Source of the DNA: Prochlorococcus sp. scB245a_520K10 | GTDB taxonomy: Bacteria; Cyanobacteriota; Cyanobacteriia; PCC-6307; Cyanobiaceae | Assembly (NCBI GenBank): GCA_000634515.1 | Contig: JFNU01000202.1 | Coordinates: 1 to 64,000 of the forward strand | Direction: 5' to 3' | DNA: 64,000 nucleotides | Shown: positions 6,945 through 18,319 of the stretch, piece by piece | How positions within the stretch are numbered: position 1 is the stretch's first letter | Layout of the letters: each line of letters begins with the position of its first letter | Notes under the pieces: generated by a model | Seen by the model: only the letters and a program-made list of their open reading frames with translations | What the model was told of the DNA's origin: nothing | Database searches by the model: none | Program-made: the position numbers and the translations under genes

Positions 6945-7121
6945 TTACTTTTGATTAATTAAATCTCTAACAAAAAATTTTCCATTTACAGAAGGTAACC
7001 AATCTTTTAACGCTTTTAGATAAGACTGCATTCCTATAACGTCTTTGATAGAACCTGTTGATAACCAATGACCTTTAGCAATATTTAAAAAGAAATAATT
7101 TTCACTATAGATAAAACTGAA
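6945..7121 (-). pseudogene. Remnant coding frame without a start codon
   Basis: An open frame of 58 codons on the minus strand ending in TAA at 6945. It has protein-like composition (IAKGHWLSTGSIKDVIGMQ and LPSVNGKFFVRDL). It opens after an in-frame TAA at 7122 and has no ATG, GTG or TTG in its first half. The only Met is about halfway through. I read it as the C-terminal part of a gene whose 5' end was lost. No family is recognised. Confidence 0.4.
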
Positions 7122-7311
7122 TTAAATCAGGATTTGAAAACAATGTAATCACATATACCAACTGGAAATTTGCTAACTGATTATATATAAAACACATGAG
7201 TTAACCCGTTCCAATTTGTTGACTCTGAGGTTTTACCGTTGATTCCTTATCTCAAGCAGTAGATCTCCTACTCCTAACAGATTTAAAAACGGTCTTCATT
7301 CAATCTAAACC

Positions 7312-7449
7312 ATGCAAAAGAAAATCGAAAAAAAATATGCTGAGTTAATGCACCAGGCACAACAAGCTACTGGAAGAAAGGAAGCTGTTGGACTATTACA
7401 TAAGGCAGCAAAGTTAAAAACTAAATTTGATAGCTACGAGATGATGTAG
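7312..7449 (+). CDS. Hypothetical peptide, 45 aa
   Basis: Begins MQKKIEKKYAELMHQAQQ and continues with GRKEAVGLLHKAAKLK. The regular heptad-like spacing of Leu/Ala with Lys/Gln suggests one or two amphipathic helices. It is cytoplasmic and basic. It lies 9 bases upstream of the third copy of the repeated module. A real small gene is likely from its composition; the function is unknown. Confidence 0.55.
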   Translation: MQKKIEKKYAELMHQAQQATGRKEAVGLLHKAAKLKTKFDSYEMM

Positions 7450-7458
7450 TCTGTTATT

Positions 7459-7503
7459 GATTGACAGTCGATCTAGAACTAGAGAAATAAAAACCTCTTT
7501 TTT
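7459..7503 (+). promoter_or_regulatory. Repeated promoter-like module, copy 3
   Basis: GATTGACAGTCGATCTAGAA followed by an A-rich stretch and CCTCTTTTTTT. There is no plus-strand start codon right after it. It points into the 3' end of the minus-strand gene at 7520, so a transcript from here would be antisense to that gene. Confidence 0.55.
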
Positions 7504-7519
7504 TAACTTTTTCTTACCG

Positions 7520-7702
7520 TTATTCTGCTTCCTCTTTAACTTCACTTTCGTTTACCTCTTCCGCTTTAACTTCCTCTTTTTTAACTTCAACTACTTTTGC
7601 AGCTATAGATTCAAACTTACCTTTAACAAAATTTACTATGAAGATTAATATTGGAACATGGGCGAGACCACCCATTATCACTTTAGTTTCTGAATAATAC
7701 AT
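7520..7702 (-). CDS. Small membrane protein with Lys/Glu-rich tail, 60 aa
   Basis: One transmembrane helix (AHVPILIFIVNFV, residues about 14-26) followed by a tail made almost entirely of Val, Lys, Glu and Ala (VVEVKKEEVKAEE). The start could be the ATG at 7702 or the ATG at 7675 (MGGLAH), which would give 51 residues. Small helix-plus-charged-tail proteins of this kind occur in picocyanobacteria; the role is unknown. Confidence 0.55.
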   Translation of the reverse strand: MYYSETKVIMGGLAHVPILIFIVNFVKGKFESIAAKVVEVKKEEVKAEEVNESEVKEEAE

Positions 7703-7787
7703 TTATAAGTTAAGGAGAACTTAAACATTTAAGCATAAATTTAATTTGATAATTACTTATATTAAGTTGATATTAGGAGAAATAATT

Positions 7788-7832
7788 CATTGACAGTCGA
7801 TCTAAGCTCGACCCTACTTTTTTAGATAAAGT
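7788..7832 (+). promoter_or_regulatory. Repeated promoter-like module, copy 4
   Basis: CATTGACAGTCGATCTAAG, then CCCTACTTTTTT. It lies about 100 bases upstream of the small membrane protein at 7892 and is the likely promoter for it, though with a longer leader than in copies 1 and 2. Confidence 0.5.
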
Positions 7833-7891
7833 ACCTATATTTTCTTATTGATTTAAAAGTTATTATTTTTGAAAATAACAGGATTAAAAAA

Positions 7892-8014
7892 ATGATGAAA
7901 CTTGCGATCATTTTCTTACCAATTATCTTTGCACTTATATGGGCTCTGTTTATTGGGTTAAGAATAAATAGAGTAGAAACTAGAGATGGTAAGAGAAAAT
8001 TAGTTAATTATTAA
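7892..8014 (+). CDS. Small membrane peptide, 40 aa
   Basis: Starts MMKLAIIFLPIIFALIWALF, one membrane-spanning helix, followed by a basic tail (LRINRVETRDGKRKLVNY). The positive-inside rule puts the tail in the cytoplasm. An ACAGGATT sequence lies upstream of the ATG. It is flanked on both sides by copies of the repeated module. No known family. Confidence 0.55.
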   Translation: MMKLAIIFLPIIFALIWALFIGLRINRVETRDGKRKLVNY

Positions 8015-8016
8015 TT

Positions 8017-8061
8017 GATTGACAGTCGATTGCTAAGAAGGGCAAATAATCCTCTTTTTTA
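8017..8061 (+). promoter_or_regulatory. Repeated promoter-like module, copy 5 (degenerate)
   Basis: GATTGACAGTCGATT with the last base changed, then GGGCAAATAATCC and CTTTTTTATTTTC. It begins 3 bases after the stop of the 40-aa peptide and 246 bases before the EVE gene. No open frame of useful length follows in the first 200 bases. It could be a distant EVE promoter, an RNA start, or a 3'-end element. Confidence 0.45.
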
Positions 8062-8262
8062 TTTTCTTTTTCGCATTACTTCAAACATACTTAAATATTG
8101 AAGTGGGTACTTGATGCTAAAAATAATATTTTTTAGAGAATTAATTACCCCATAACACCCCTCACTTTCCTAAATAAGAACTTTGATAGATAATGAATTT
8201 ATACCCAAAAAAGTTTGAGTAACACCTACTCGAAGCTTTAAAATTCGCTGAGATCCCTTGAC

Positions 8263-8721
8263 ATGACTGAAGAAAAGTTTTGGCTAATGAAAAGTGAGCC
8301 TGATGCCTACAGCATAGATACTTTAAAAAATGATAGGGTAACTTTATGGGATGGCATAAGAAATTATCAAGCTCGAAATTTCATGAGAAATATGCATGTA
8401 GGAGATAAAGTTTTTTTCTATCATTCAAACTGCAAGCCTCCGGGAATTGTTGGACTTATGGAAGTGACAGATCTTAATATTGTTGATCCTACGCAATTTG
8501 ATAAAGATTCAAAGTATTATGATCCGAAATCTAAACCTGAAAATCCCAGATGGGATTGTGTAAAAGTAAAGTTCATATCTAAGTCAAATAAAATTTTAAG
8601 TTTACCTGAGTTAAAGATTTTATTCAGTGAAGATGAGTTATTAGTTGTAAAAAAAGGAAATAGGTTATCAATTTTACCTGTGCGTGATGATATTGCGAAA
8701 ATACTATTAGAAAAAATATAA
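8263..8721 (+). CDS. EVE-domain protein
   Basis: 152 residues, the size of a single EVE domain (PUA-like fold, thymocyte nuclear protein 1 family). EVE domains are thought to bind modified bases in DNA or RNA. Visible family features are the start FWLMKSEPDAYS, the VTLWDGIRNYQARNFMR segment, GDKVFFYHSN, GIVGLMEV and PRWDCVKVKF. Start at the ATG at 8263. It lies just to the right of the small-peptide region and may be its border. There is no neighbour suggesting a defence system. Confidence 0.9.
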   Translation: MTEEKFWLMKSEPDAYSIDTLKNDRVTLWDGIRNYQARNFMRNMHVGDKVFFYHSNCKPPGIVGLMEVTDLNIVDPTQFDKDSKYYDPKSKPENPRWDCVKVKFISKSNKILSLPELKILFSEDELLVVKKGNRLSILPVRDDIAKILLEKI

Positions 8722-8728
8722 AAAATTT

Positions 8729-8980
8729 TTAATCCTCAAAATTCATTGAAAACATATTTCCAACATAGAGTCTTGTTAAATCTCTATTTTGAAATCCTTT
8801 TTGCATTAAAAATCCTGCAATAGCAGCTTGTAGGATCCTGTATTGATCCCAATTAGGATGTTCCTCAACAAATTTTTTCATAGCCTTTTGAAGATTTTCT
8901 TGTAGTTCACATTTAAAACTAATTACTTCATCATTCTTGTTGAAAACTATTGAATTTGAATCGTAATTTAACTCGTGCAT
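8729..8980 (-). CDS. DUF2811-like protein, 83 aa
   Basis: The C-terminal half (YRILQAAIAGFLMQKGFQNR followed by a Leu-Tyr-Val-Gly-Asn tail) matches what I know of the cyanobacterial DUF2811 family, which is confined to cyanobacteria and has no known function. The N-terminal half has a Lys/Glu-rich helix (LQENLQKAMKKFVEEH). Soluble. It is convergent with the EVE gene, whose stop is 7 bases away. Confidence 0.7.
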   Translation of the reverse strand: MHELNYDSNSIVFNKNDEVISFKCELQENLQKAMKKFVEEHPNWDQYRILQAAIAGFLMQKGFQNRDLTRLYVGNMFSMNFED

Positions 8981-9291
8981 ATTAATAAATTGATTGGAAT
9001 TTAAACTTACAAATTCTAGTTTTCTTCAAAAATAAAAATTCGTCAACAAGTATCAATATAAAATAGTCTCAGGCAATAGAATCATGAGAATCTAGTCATA
9101 AAAGGGGAGTTCATGGAAATTAATTTTCGAATAATAAATATCTCTGAAATATAAAGAATTTTATAAAATTAGAAGTTTTCCACATACATTAGGTCATTAG
9201 ATATTTTTTTTTAAATAGTTGTGGAAAAGTTGTGAAAAAATTTTTTGAGCGCGGGGAAATATTTGGCAAAATTTCCAATTTTATTTATCTT
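8981..9291. other. 311-base spacer with DnaA-box-like sequences
   Basis: No gene of useful size; the only start near a GGGGAG sequence (9114) gives 13 codons. TTTTCCACA at 9176-9184 and its reverse complement at 9220-9228, plus a relaxed TGTGAAAAA at 9231-9239, look like DnaA boxes. A GC-rich GAGCGCGGGG stands out at 9246-9255. Confidence 0.5.
9176..9239. promoter_or_regulatory. Cluster of DnaA-box-like 9-mers
   Basis: TTTTCCACA on the plus strand, TGTGGAAAA (same box, minus strand) 35 bases later, and a one-base-relaxed copy straight after. TTTTCCACA is a common DnaA box in cyanobacteria. Neither dnaN nor dnaA lies in this window, so this is not evidence of the main origin. Confidence 0.4.
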
Positions 9292-9663
9292 TTATTCCAT
9301 TGATTCCCACATGTTTTTTATTTCATAAAATAAATATTGTGCTATTGGTATCGGCCAATACATTTCGAAGGATCTTGTTTGGTCTTGACTTTCAAAAACA
9401 AACCTTAAGCTCCATTCATTCTTTTTTCCTTCTAACTCAATAAACCAAGGTAATTGTTCTAAAACTAAAGTGATAGACTCTTCAGCCATTAATTCGTTCT
9501 TGATACCTAAAAGTTGTGCATTTATTTTTAAAAGTAGAAAATAAAGCGATTCAAACTCACTTTTTTGGAGCTCAATTGACCAATTATCAATTCCTATCAA
9601 AAAACAAAATTTACCTTTTTTTAAATCTCTACGTAATCTCCATCTTTTTTTGTCTTCTAACAA
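9292..9663 (-). CDS. DUF1818-like protein, 123 aa
   Basis: Small soluble protein with the pattern RWRLRRDLKKGKFCFLIGID, NWSIELQKSEFESL and LPWFIELEG that I associate with cyanobacterial DUF1818. The function is unknown. It starts 2 bases after the rpoZ stop, so it is probably cotranscribed with the RNA polymerase omega gene, an arrangement I recall as common in marine picocyanobacteria. Confidence 0.7.
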   Translation of the reverse strand: MLEDKKRWRLRRDLKKGKFCFLIGIDNWSIELQKSEFESLYFLLLKINAQLLGIKNELMAEESITLVLEQLPWFIELEGKKNEWSLRFVFESQDQTRSFEMYWPIPIAQYLFYEIKNMWESME

Positions 9664-9665
9664 AA

Positions 9666-9902
9666 CTAACCAGGGAGTAAATCTGGTTGGTCTTGTTCAT
9701 CGCTTAGTTCAATAATTGATCTTTGAACAGGTTTAACAGTTGATTCTTCTAGAAGTCCATCAAAATCATCAAAACGTCTTTGTTTTGCTCTAAAAGCAAT
9801 TCTAACTGTAGTTAAGTATCTATTAGTTGATTGCCTTATTAAGCTTTCACCTCTTTTGGCAAGATCATTAGAATCAATTCCCGCGTTATTTGATATGTTC
9901 AT
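9666..9902 (-). CDS. rpoZ: RNA polymerase omega subunit
   Basis: 78 residues, the size of cyanobacterial omega. It binds the beta' C-terminal region and helps assemble RNA polymerase. The conserved region is seen as [20 protein letters not shown] and IAFRAKQRR. The C-terminal acidic tail ([14 protein letters not shown]) is usual. It is divergent from the Hsp70-like gene, with about 100 bases between starts, and is first in a pair with the DUF1818 gene. Confidence 0.88.
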   Translation of the reverse strand: MNISNNAGIDSNDLAKRGESLIRQSTNRYLTTVRIAFRAKQRRFDDFDGLLEESTVKPVQRSIIELSDEQDQPDLLPG

Positions 9903-10000
9903 TAAATTTTTTTATTATCTTATATATATTTTACAATTTATTGGACAGATTCAAAACATTAATTACAAAACGAACTTAATTGATTCATAAAACATTTCAT

Positions 10001-11569
10001 ATGGAAAAAATTTTATCTGGAACACTTGCTATAGATTTAGGGAATACTAATACTGTAGTAGCTTTTCAAGATCAAAAAGATATAAATTCTGTTTTAGTTG
10101 AGATACCAAATATTACATCATCTCCAGGAGTTATACCTACAGCAGTTTGGTTCGAAGAGCCTTCAAAAATGTTGAATATTGGTATTAGTGCAATAAAGAT
10201 GAGAGATAACTCTAATTCAGACTTATTTTTTCATTCAAATTTTAAAAGATTAATTGGAAATCCTAATGAAAAAATTAACCAAACAAAAATCTTAAATCCT
10301 GCTGAATGTGGTGAAAAATTTTTTAAATTTTTGTGGGCGAACATTCCTCAAAAATATGAAATTAAGAGGCTTGTTTTAACTGCTCCTATTGATACGTATA
10401 AGGGGTATAGAGAATGGTTAGTAAACCTTTGTGGAGATATATCTGTGGATGAAATAGCACTAGTTGATGAGCCTACTGCGGCAAGTTTAGGAATTAATGT
10501 ACCATTTGGTTCCAAAATTATGACATTGGATATTGGAGGAAGCACAATCGATATGAATATAGTCAAAATTGAAGGAGGAGAAGGAAAATCTGGACCGATA
10601 GCTGAATTATTAAAATTTGGGGGAAATGATGTTAGCTCAATTTCAAAACAAAAAGTAAGATGTGCTGAAATTATAAGTAAAACAGGCTCAAAAATTGGTG
10701 GTAAAGATATTGATCAATGGATAGTTGATAATTTTATTCCAAATAATAAATATGCGGTAAATCTTCAAAAGGCTGAAGAAATAAAATGTAAACTAAGCTC
10801 GCCTCAAATAAATTATGAAAATAAATTTCCAATAAAATTGTTAACTGAAGATTATCAAGAAAAAGATTTTTACCTAAGCAAAGAAATGTTTGAGAAAATT
10901 ATTGTTGAGAATAATCTACTTAATCACCTTAACTCACTACTTAAAGATTTATTAAATGAAGCAAGAGGCAAATTTTGCTCAGTAGATGACTTAAGTGCAA
11001 TTATCTTGGTTGGAGGGGGAACTCAAATACCATTAATTAAAGAATGGATAACAAAAAAGATTTCAAAAATTCAAATAAAGTCACCTCCTCCTATTGAATC
11101 AATTGCTTTAGGAGCTTTAGCAATGACTCCAGGCGTAAAAATTAAAGACATATTAAACAAAGGATTATCTATAAGATTGTTTAATAGAAGAGAACAAAAG
11201 CACTTCTGGCATCCAATTTTTTGCAAAGGTCAAACATGGCCAACTGAAAACCCTTTAAAACTCATCCTTCAAGCCAGTAAAGATAATCAGAAAATATTTG
11301 AAATAATCATTGGAGAAACAAAAAAAGAAAGAGAATATGATGTGATTTTTGAAAATGGATTACCAAAATTATCAGAAGTACAAAATGAAGAAGAAATTAT
11401 CAAATGGGACAAAAAACCATTTAAGATCGTCTTAGAAAATAAATCTAATATTGGAGTGGACAACTTGACACTTTTCTTCAAAATCAATGAAAAAGCTGAT
11501 TTATTAGTAAAGTATTTCGATATAAAAGATAAATTTTTAGGTGAATATAATTTAGGCAATATCTTCTGA
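10001..11569 (+). CDS. Divergent Hsp70 (DnaK-like) protein
   Basis: 522 residues from the ATG at 10001; the frame is open to a TTG at 9980. The N-terminal 380 residues form an actin/Hsp70 ATPase: phosphate 1 LAIDLGNTNTVVAF, VDEPTAASLG, phosphate 2 TLDIGGSTIDM, adenosine loop LVGGGTQIP. The part after the ATPase is only about 140 residues, shorter and different from the DnaK substrate-binding domain, and there is no helical lid or EEVD-like end. It is not the housekeeping DnaK; such short Hsp70 variants occur throughout cyanobacteria. Clients are unknown. Confidence 0.88.
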   Translation: MEKILSGTLAIDLGNTNTVVAFQDQKDINSVLVEIPNITSSPGVIPTAVWFEEPSKMLNIGISAIKMRDNSNSDLFFHSNFKRLIGNPNEKINQTKILNPAECGEKFFKFLWANIPQKYEIKRLVLTAPIDTYKGYREWLVNLCGDISVDEIALVDEPTAASLGINVPFGSKIMTLDIGGSTIDMNIVKIEGGEGKSGPIAELLKFGGNDVSSISKQKVRCAEIISKTGSKIGGKDIDQWIVDNFIPNNKYAVNLQKAEEIKCKLSSPQINYENKFPIKLLTEDYQEKDFYLSKEMFEKIIVENNLLNHLNSLLKDLLNEARGKFCSVDDLSAIILVGGGTQIPLIKEWITKKISKIQIKSPPPIESIALGALAMTPGVKIKDILNKGLSIRLFNRREQKHFWHPIFCKGQTWPTENPLKLILQASKDNQKIFEIIIGETKKEREYDVIFENGLPKLSEVQNEEEIIKWDKKPFKIVLENKSNIGVDNLTLFFKINEKADLLVKYFDIKDKFLGEYNLGNIF

Positions 11570-11576
11570 AATAAAG

Positions 11577-12113
11577 CTACTCAAGAAAAACTCCTTCTTC
11601 ATTATCAATATTATTTAAACGTAAACTAATACTTTCATTTTTATTAGTTGGAACTCTTTTACCATAAAAATCTGGTTGAATAGGCAATTCTCTGTGACCT
11701 CTATCTACCATTACTAATAACATCACTCTCTTAGGTCTGCCCCAAGAACATAGAGCATCCATTGCAGCTCTAATTGTTCTTCCAGTATAAATTACATCAT
11801 CTATCAAGAGAATTTCTTGTTTCTCAATTGGTGTTGGAATATCAGTTGCTTTTATTAATCGAGTTCCAACTCTATTTTGATCATCTCTATAAAAAGTTGG
11901 ATCAATTACTCCTCTTCTTATTTTTACACCTGTCTTATAAAATAATTCTTTTTCTAGAACTTCGGCAAGATCAACTCCTCTAGTAGGAATACCAACCAAA
12001 AGAAGGTTGTCTAAGTTTTGTACTTTTTCAATAATTTCTGAAGTTAAACGTGAAAGGGTTTTTCTAAGCTCATTTTCAGTAAGTATTACGATCCTTTTTT
12101 TTTTGTTGGACAT
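11577..12113 (-). CDS. pyrR: PyrR, uracil phosphoribosyltransferase / pyr regulator
   Basis: 178 residues. The PRPP-binding signature is ILLIDDVIYTGRTIRAAMDA. Upstream are LVGIPTRGVDLAE and the PyrR-type IDPTFYRDD loop, which separate it from other phosphoribosyltransferases. In Bacillus, PyrR binds pyr mRNA and also makes UMP from uracil and PRPP. No PyrR-binding loop or pyr operon is next to it here, so a regulatory role cannot be supported from this window. It is convergent with the Hsp70-like gene, 7 bases apart. Confidence 0.92.
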   Translation of the reverse strand: MSNKKKRIVILTENELRKTLSRLTSEIIEKVQNLDNLLLVGIPTRGVDLAEVLEKELFYKTGVKIRRGVIDPTFYRDDQNRVGTRLIKATDIPTPIEKQEILLIDDVIYTGRTIRAAMDALCSWGRPKRVMLLVMVDRGHRELPIQPDFYGKRVPTNKNESISLRLNNIDNEEGVFLE

Positions 12114-12249
12114 GATTTATAAATAAAATAATTCGTTCGATATTTTCATAAATTAGCAAAAGCTAACTATATTAAATATAAATTGTTAAAGAGTAGCGTT
12201 TGAAGCTAAATTTAAGGTTGGATCACTTAAAAACGAATTTGATCTAAAT

Positions 12250-13872
12250 ATGTCAAAGATTAGCAGCAAAAATATAAACAGATTAAATGTTCCTCAGAGT
12301 CCTGTAGTTCTTGCAATTCTCGATGGATGGGGATATCGAGAAGACATATCTGACAATGCTATAAAAAGTGCCTCTACACCTATTATGGATTCATTGTGGC
12401 ATGCATACCCTAATACTCTGATAAGTGCTAGTGGTTCTGATGTCGGTCTCCCAGATGGTCAAATGGGTAATTCTGAGGTTGGTCACCTTACTATTGGTTC
12501 TGGAAGAATAATCCAACAAGAACTTGTAAGGATTTCAAATATTGTAAAAAATAATAAATTAGGCTTGGTTAATGAGTTAAAGGAGATAGCTGATTCACTA
12601 AAGAAGAACAATTCTACTTTGCATATCACCGGATTATGTTCTGATGGAGGAGTGCATAGTCATATTGATCATTTATTAGGGTTAATAAAATGGGCATCTG
12701 AGAATGACATCAAAAAAGTTGCAATTCATATAATTACTGATGGGAGAGATACTCCCGCAAAAAGTGCAACTAAATATCTAAATCAAATACAGTCTTGCAT
12801 AAAAAAATATAATACAGGCGAAATTGCCTCTATATGCGGAAGATACTGGATAATGGATAGAAATCTTTTATGGGATAGAACCGAAAAAGCTTATGTCAAT
12901 TTGACAGATAAAGACATTAAAGTAACGAATATATCTCCGCAGGATTATATTCAAAAAAGTTATGATCAGAATATAACTGATGAATTTATAGAGCCAATTC
13001 GATTATCTGATAACTATCTAAAAGATGGAGATAGTATGATTTGCTTTAATTTCCGTCCTGACAGAGCTAGACAAATAATAAAATCCCTTTCAGATAAAGA
13101 ATTCTCAGACTTTGAAAGAAAAATTTTTCCAAATCTAGAATTAGTTACTTTCACACAATATGACGCAAACTTCCCAGTTAAAGTTGCATTTCCTCCTGAA
13201 TCTCTCAATAATTTTATCGGTCAAATAGTTTCAGAAAACGGACTCAAGCAATACAGAACAGCTGAAACAGAAAAATATCCTCACGTAACATATTTTTTTA
13301 ATGGAGGAGTAGAAATTCCTTTACCTGGAGAAGAGAGACATTTAGTTCCATCTCCAAGAGTTGCAACCTACGATATGGAACCTGAAATGTCTGCGGAAGA
13401 ATTAACTATTAGTTGTGCTAAAGCAATCAAAAGTGGAAACTATGCTTTTGTTGTAATCAATTTTGCTAATCCTGATATGGTGGGTCATACAGGCAATATG
13501 GATGCGACTATTAAAGCTATAGAAACAGTCGATAAATGTATCGGTCAAATAGTTAATGCTACTGGAGAAATGGGAGGAAGCATTCTCATAACTGCAGATC
13601 ATGGAAATGCAGAGGTAATGAAAGGTCCTGCAGGAGAACCATGGACTGCTCATACCGTAAATAAAGTCCCATTAATTTTCATTGAGGGTGAAAAAAGAAA
13701 AATCCCAAATATGGGGAATGAAATCTACTTGAGAGATAATGCTGGATTGGCAGACATTGCTCCAACTTTATTGCAATTATTAAATCTACCCATTCCAAAA
13801 GAAATGACAGGAAAATCTCTTATTAAAGAAATCGAATTGAAAGGTTATAATAAAGTCGTGCAACACGTTTAA
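12250..13872 (+). CDS. gpmI: 2,3-bisphosphoglycerate-independent phosphoglycerate mutase
   Basis: 540 residues, full length. It interconverts 3- and 2-phosphoglycerate using two manganese ions and a phosphoserine. Visible motifs are [12 protein letters not shown] near residue 22, [10 protein letters not shown] with the catalytic Ser at about 75, [38 protein letters not shown] and TADHGNAE. Cytoplasmic glycolysis/carbon flow. secG follows after 20 bases, so the two are probably cotranscribed. Confidence 0.97.
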   Translation: MSKISSKNINRLNVPQSPVVLAILDGWGYREDISDNAIKSASTPIMDSLWHAYPNTLISASGSDVGLPDGQMGNSEVGHLTIGSGRIIQQELVRISNIVKNNKLGLVNELKEIADSLKKNNSTLHITGLCSDGGVHSHIDHLLGLIKWASENDIKKVAIHIITDGRDTPAKSATKYLNQIQSCIKKYNTGEIASICGRYWIMDRNLLWDRTEKAYVNLTDKDIKVTNISPQDYIQKSYDQNITDEFIEPIRLSDNYLKDGDSMICFNFRPDRARQIIKSLSDKEFSDFERKIFPNLELVTFTQYDANFPVKVAFPPESLNNFIGQIVSENGLKQYRTAETEKYPHVTYFFNGGVEIPLPGEERHLVPSPRVATYDMEPEMSAEELTISCAKAIKSGNYAFVVINFANPDMVGHTGNMDATIKAIETVDKCIGQIVNATGEMGGSILITADHGNAEVMKGPAGEPWTAHTVNKVPLIFIEGEKRKIPNMGNEIYLRDNAGLADIAPTLLQLLNLPIPKEMTGKSLIKEIELKGYNKVVQHV

Positions 13873-13892
13873 AACTAATAAAGGCCCTAACA

Positions 13893-14120
13893 ATGATTCA
13901 AATTTTTAGTTGGATATGGGTAATTTCTGGATTACTTTTAATAATTTTAGTTTTACTTCACAGTCCCAAAGGTGATGGAATGGGAGGAATAGCTGCAAGT
14001 GGAAGTTCAATGTTTAATAGTGCAAGCAGTGCAGAAGCATCTTTGAATAAAATAACTTGGACTTTTTTAGTTATATTTCTTTCACTAGCAATAATTCTCA
14101 GCGCTGGTTGGATATCTTAG
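13893..14120 (+). CDS. secG: Preprotein translocase subunit SecG
   Basis: 75 residues with two transmembrane helices (residues about 5-22 and 52-71). The conserved loop between them contains LLHSPKGDGMGG and SGSSMFNSASS. SecG is a small non-essential partner of SecYE in the plasma and thylakoid membranes. It follows gpmI and ends just before the terminator at 14126. Confidence 0.9.
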   Translation: MIQIFSWIWVISGLLLIILVLLHSPKGDGMGGIAASGSSMFNSASSAEASLNKITWTFLVIFLSLAIILSAGWIS

Positions 14121-14125
14121 GGTTT

Positions 14126-14157
14126 AAAAAAGGGATTATCTATGATAACCCCTTTTA
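14126..14157. terminator. Terminator between secG and groEL
   Basis: AAAAGGG-TTATC pairs with GATAA-CCCCTTTT around a short TAT loop. The flanking A and T runs make it usable from both strands, as expected between two convergent genes. Confidence 0.75.
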
Positions 14158-14186
14158 AAAAGTATATTTATTAACTATTTTTTTAG

Positions 14187-15851
<1,665 letters not shown>

Positions 15852-15875
15852 TTAATAATTTTTGAAACAAATATC

Positions 15876-16187
15876 TTAGCCAACTACAGCTAAAATATCT
15901 TTTTCAGAGAGCAAGACATATTCATCTCCTCCCAATTTAATGTCTGTTCCAGCATATTTGCTGTACAAAACTTTATCGCCAATACTCACCTCTGGAGTTT
16001 GACGAGAACCATCGTCATTAAGCTTCCCAGGACCTACCTGGGCAACCTCTCCTACCTGTGGTTTTTCTTTAGCTGAATCAGGCAAAAGAATGCCCCCAGC
16101 AGTTTTTTCCTCAGATGCGGAAACTTTAATAAATATTCTATCTCCCAGTGGTTTTACTGTAGAGACTGTAAGTGAAACAGCTGCCAT
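15876..16187 (-). CDS. groES: 10-kDa co-chaperonin GroES
   Basis: 103 residues, heptameric lid of GroEL. Motifs are [12 protein letters not shown], the mobile loop [21 protein letters not shown], and [13 protein letters not shown] at the end. It is first gene of the operon. The 219-base region shared with the divergent atpD was searched by eye for a CIRCE element (TTAGCACTC with its inverted copy) and none was seen. Confidence 0.96.
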
Positions 16188-16367
16188 AGATTAATGGAGG
16201 ATCATGATTGAGACGCTTTGCGTCATAAAAATGGAAAGAGAAACTCTCGATCCGTATCTTCAACAACATAATCTGCGAAGCGGCAATTAAACCATACTTC
16301 AACTGTGCGGGTGGCCGAACCCATTTAACGAATCTACCCATGAGATGGTAGTATTTTCGGATTATAA

Positions 16368-17867
<1,500 letters not shown>

Positions 17868-17911
17868 ATACCAAAATTTACATACTATAAATCCTTCAAT
17901 AAATTAAATTA

Positions 17912-18316
17912 ATGGCAATTTCTCTAAAAGTTTTAGCTCCTAATAAAAATGTTTATCAAGGCGAAGCTGAAGAAGTAATTCTTCCCAGCACAACAGGACA
18001 ACTAGGCGTGCTTCCAGGACATATTTCTTTAGTTACGGCCATTGATATAGGCGTTTTAAGGCTAAGAATGAATTCTCAATGGCAATCAATAGCATTAATG
18101 GGGGGCTTTGCTGAAATTGAATCAGATGAGGTCATAGTTTTAGTAAACAATGCAGAAATTGGATCTGAAATTAATGTCCAAAATGCTGAACAAGACCTCA
18201 AAGAAGCAAAACTAGCAATAAGTAAATTTTCTGAAAATGAAAAAAATCCAGACAAAATTAAAGCTTTGAAAGAAATTTCAAAAGCTGAGGCAAGGATTCA
18301 AGCTGCAAAAAACTAA
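17912..18316 (+). CDS. atpC: ATP synthase F1 subunit epsilon
   Basis: 134 residues. The N-terminal beta-sandwich includes [23 protein letters not shown], and a C-terminal helical hairpin ([14 protein letters not shown] onward) is the part that can inhibit ATP hydrolysis. It lies 44 bases after atpD in the same operon. It ends 3 bases from the convergent PSRP-3 gene, with no clear terminator between them. Confidence 0.96.
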   Translation: MAISLKVLAPNKNVYQGEAEEVILPSTTGQLGVLPGHISLVTAIDIGVLRLRMNSQWQSIALMGGFAEIESDEVIVLVNNAEIGSEINVQNAEQDLKEAKLAISKFSENEKNPDKIKALKEISKAEARIQAAKN

Positions 18317-18319
18317 TTT

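Noticed and set aside
8238..8275. CTGAGATCCCTTGAC before the EVE start resembles part of a TPP riboswitch
   Set aside because: The GGGG half of the thi box and the pyrophosphate-sensor helices are missing, and EVE is not a thiamine gene.
9114..9155. ATG with a GGGGAG sequence in front
   Set aside because: Stops after 13 codons.
13523..13534. ACAGTCGAT inside gpmI resembles the repeated module core
   Set aside because: Only 9 bases match, TTGACA is absent, and it is in a coding region.
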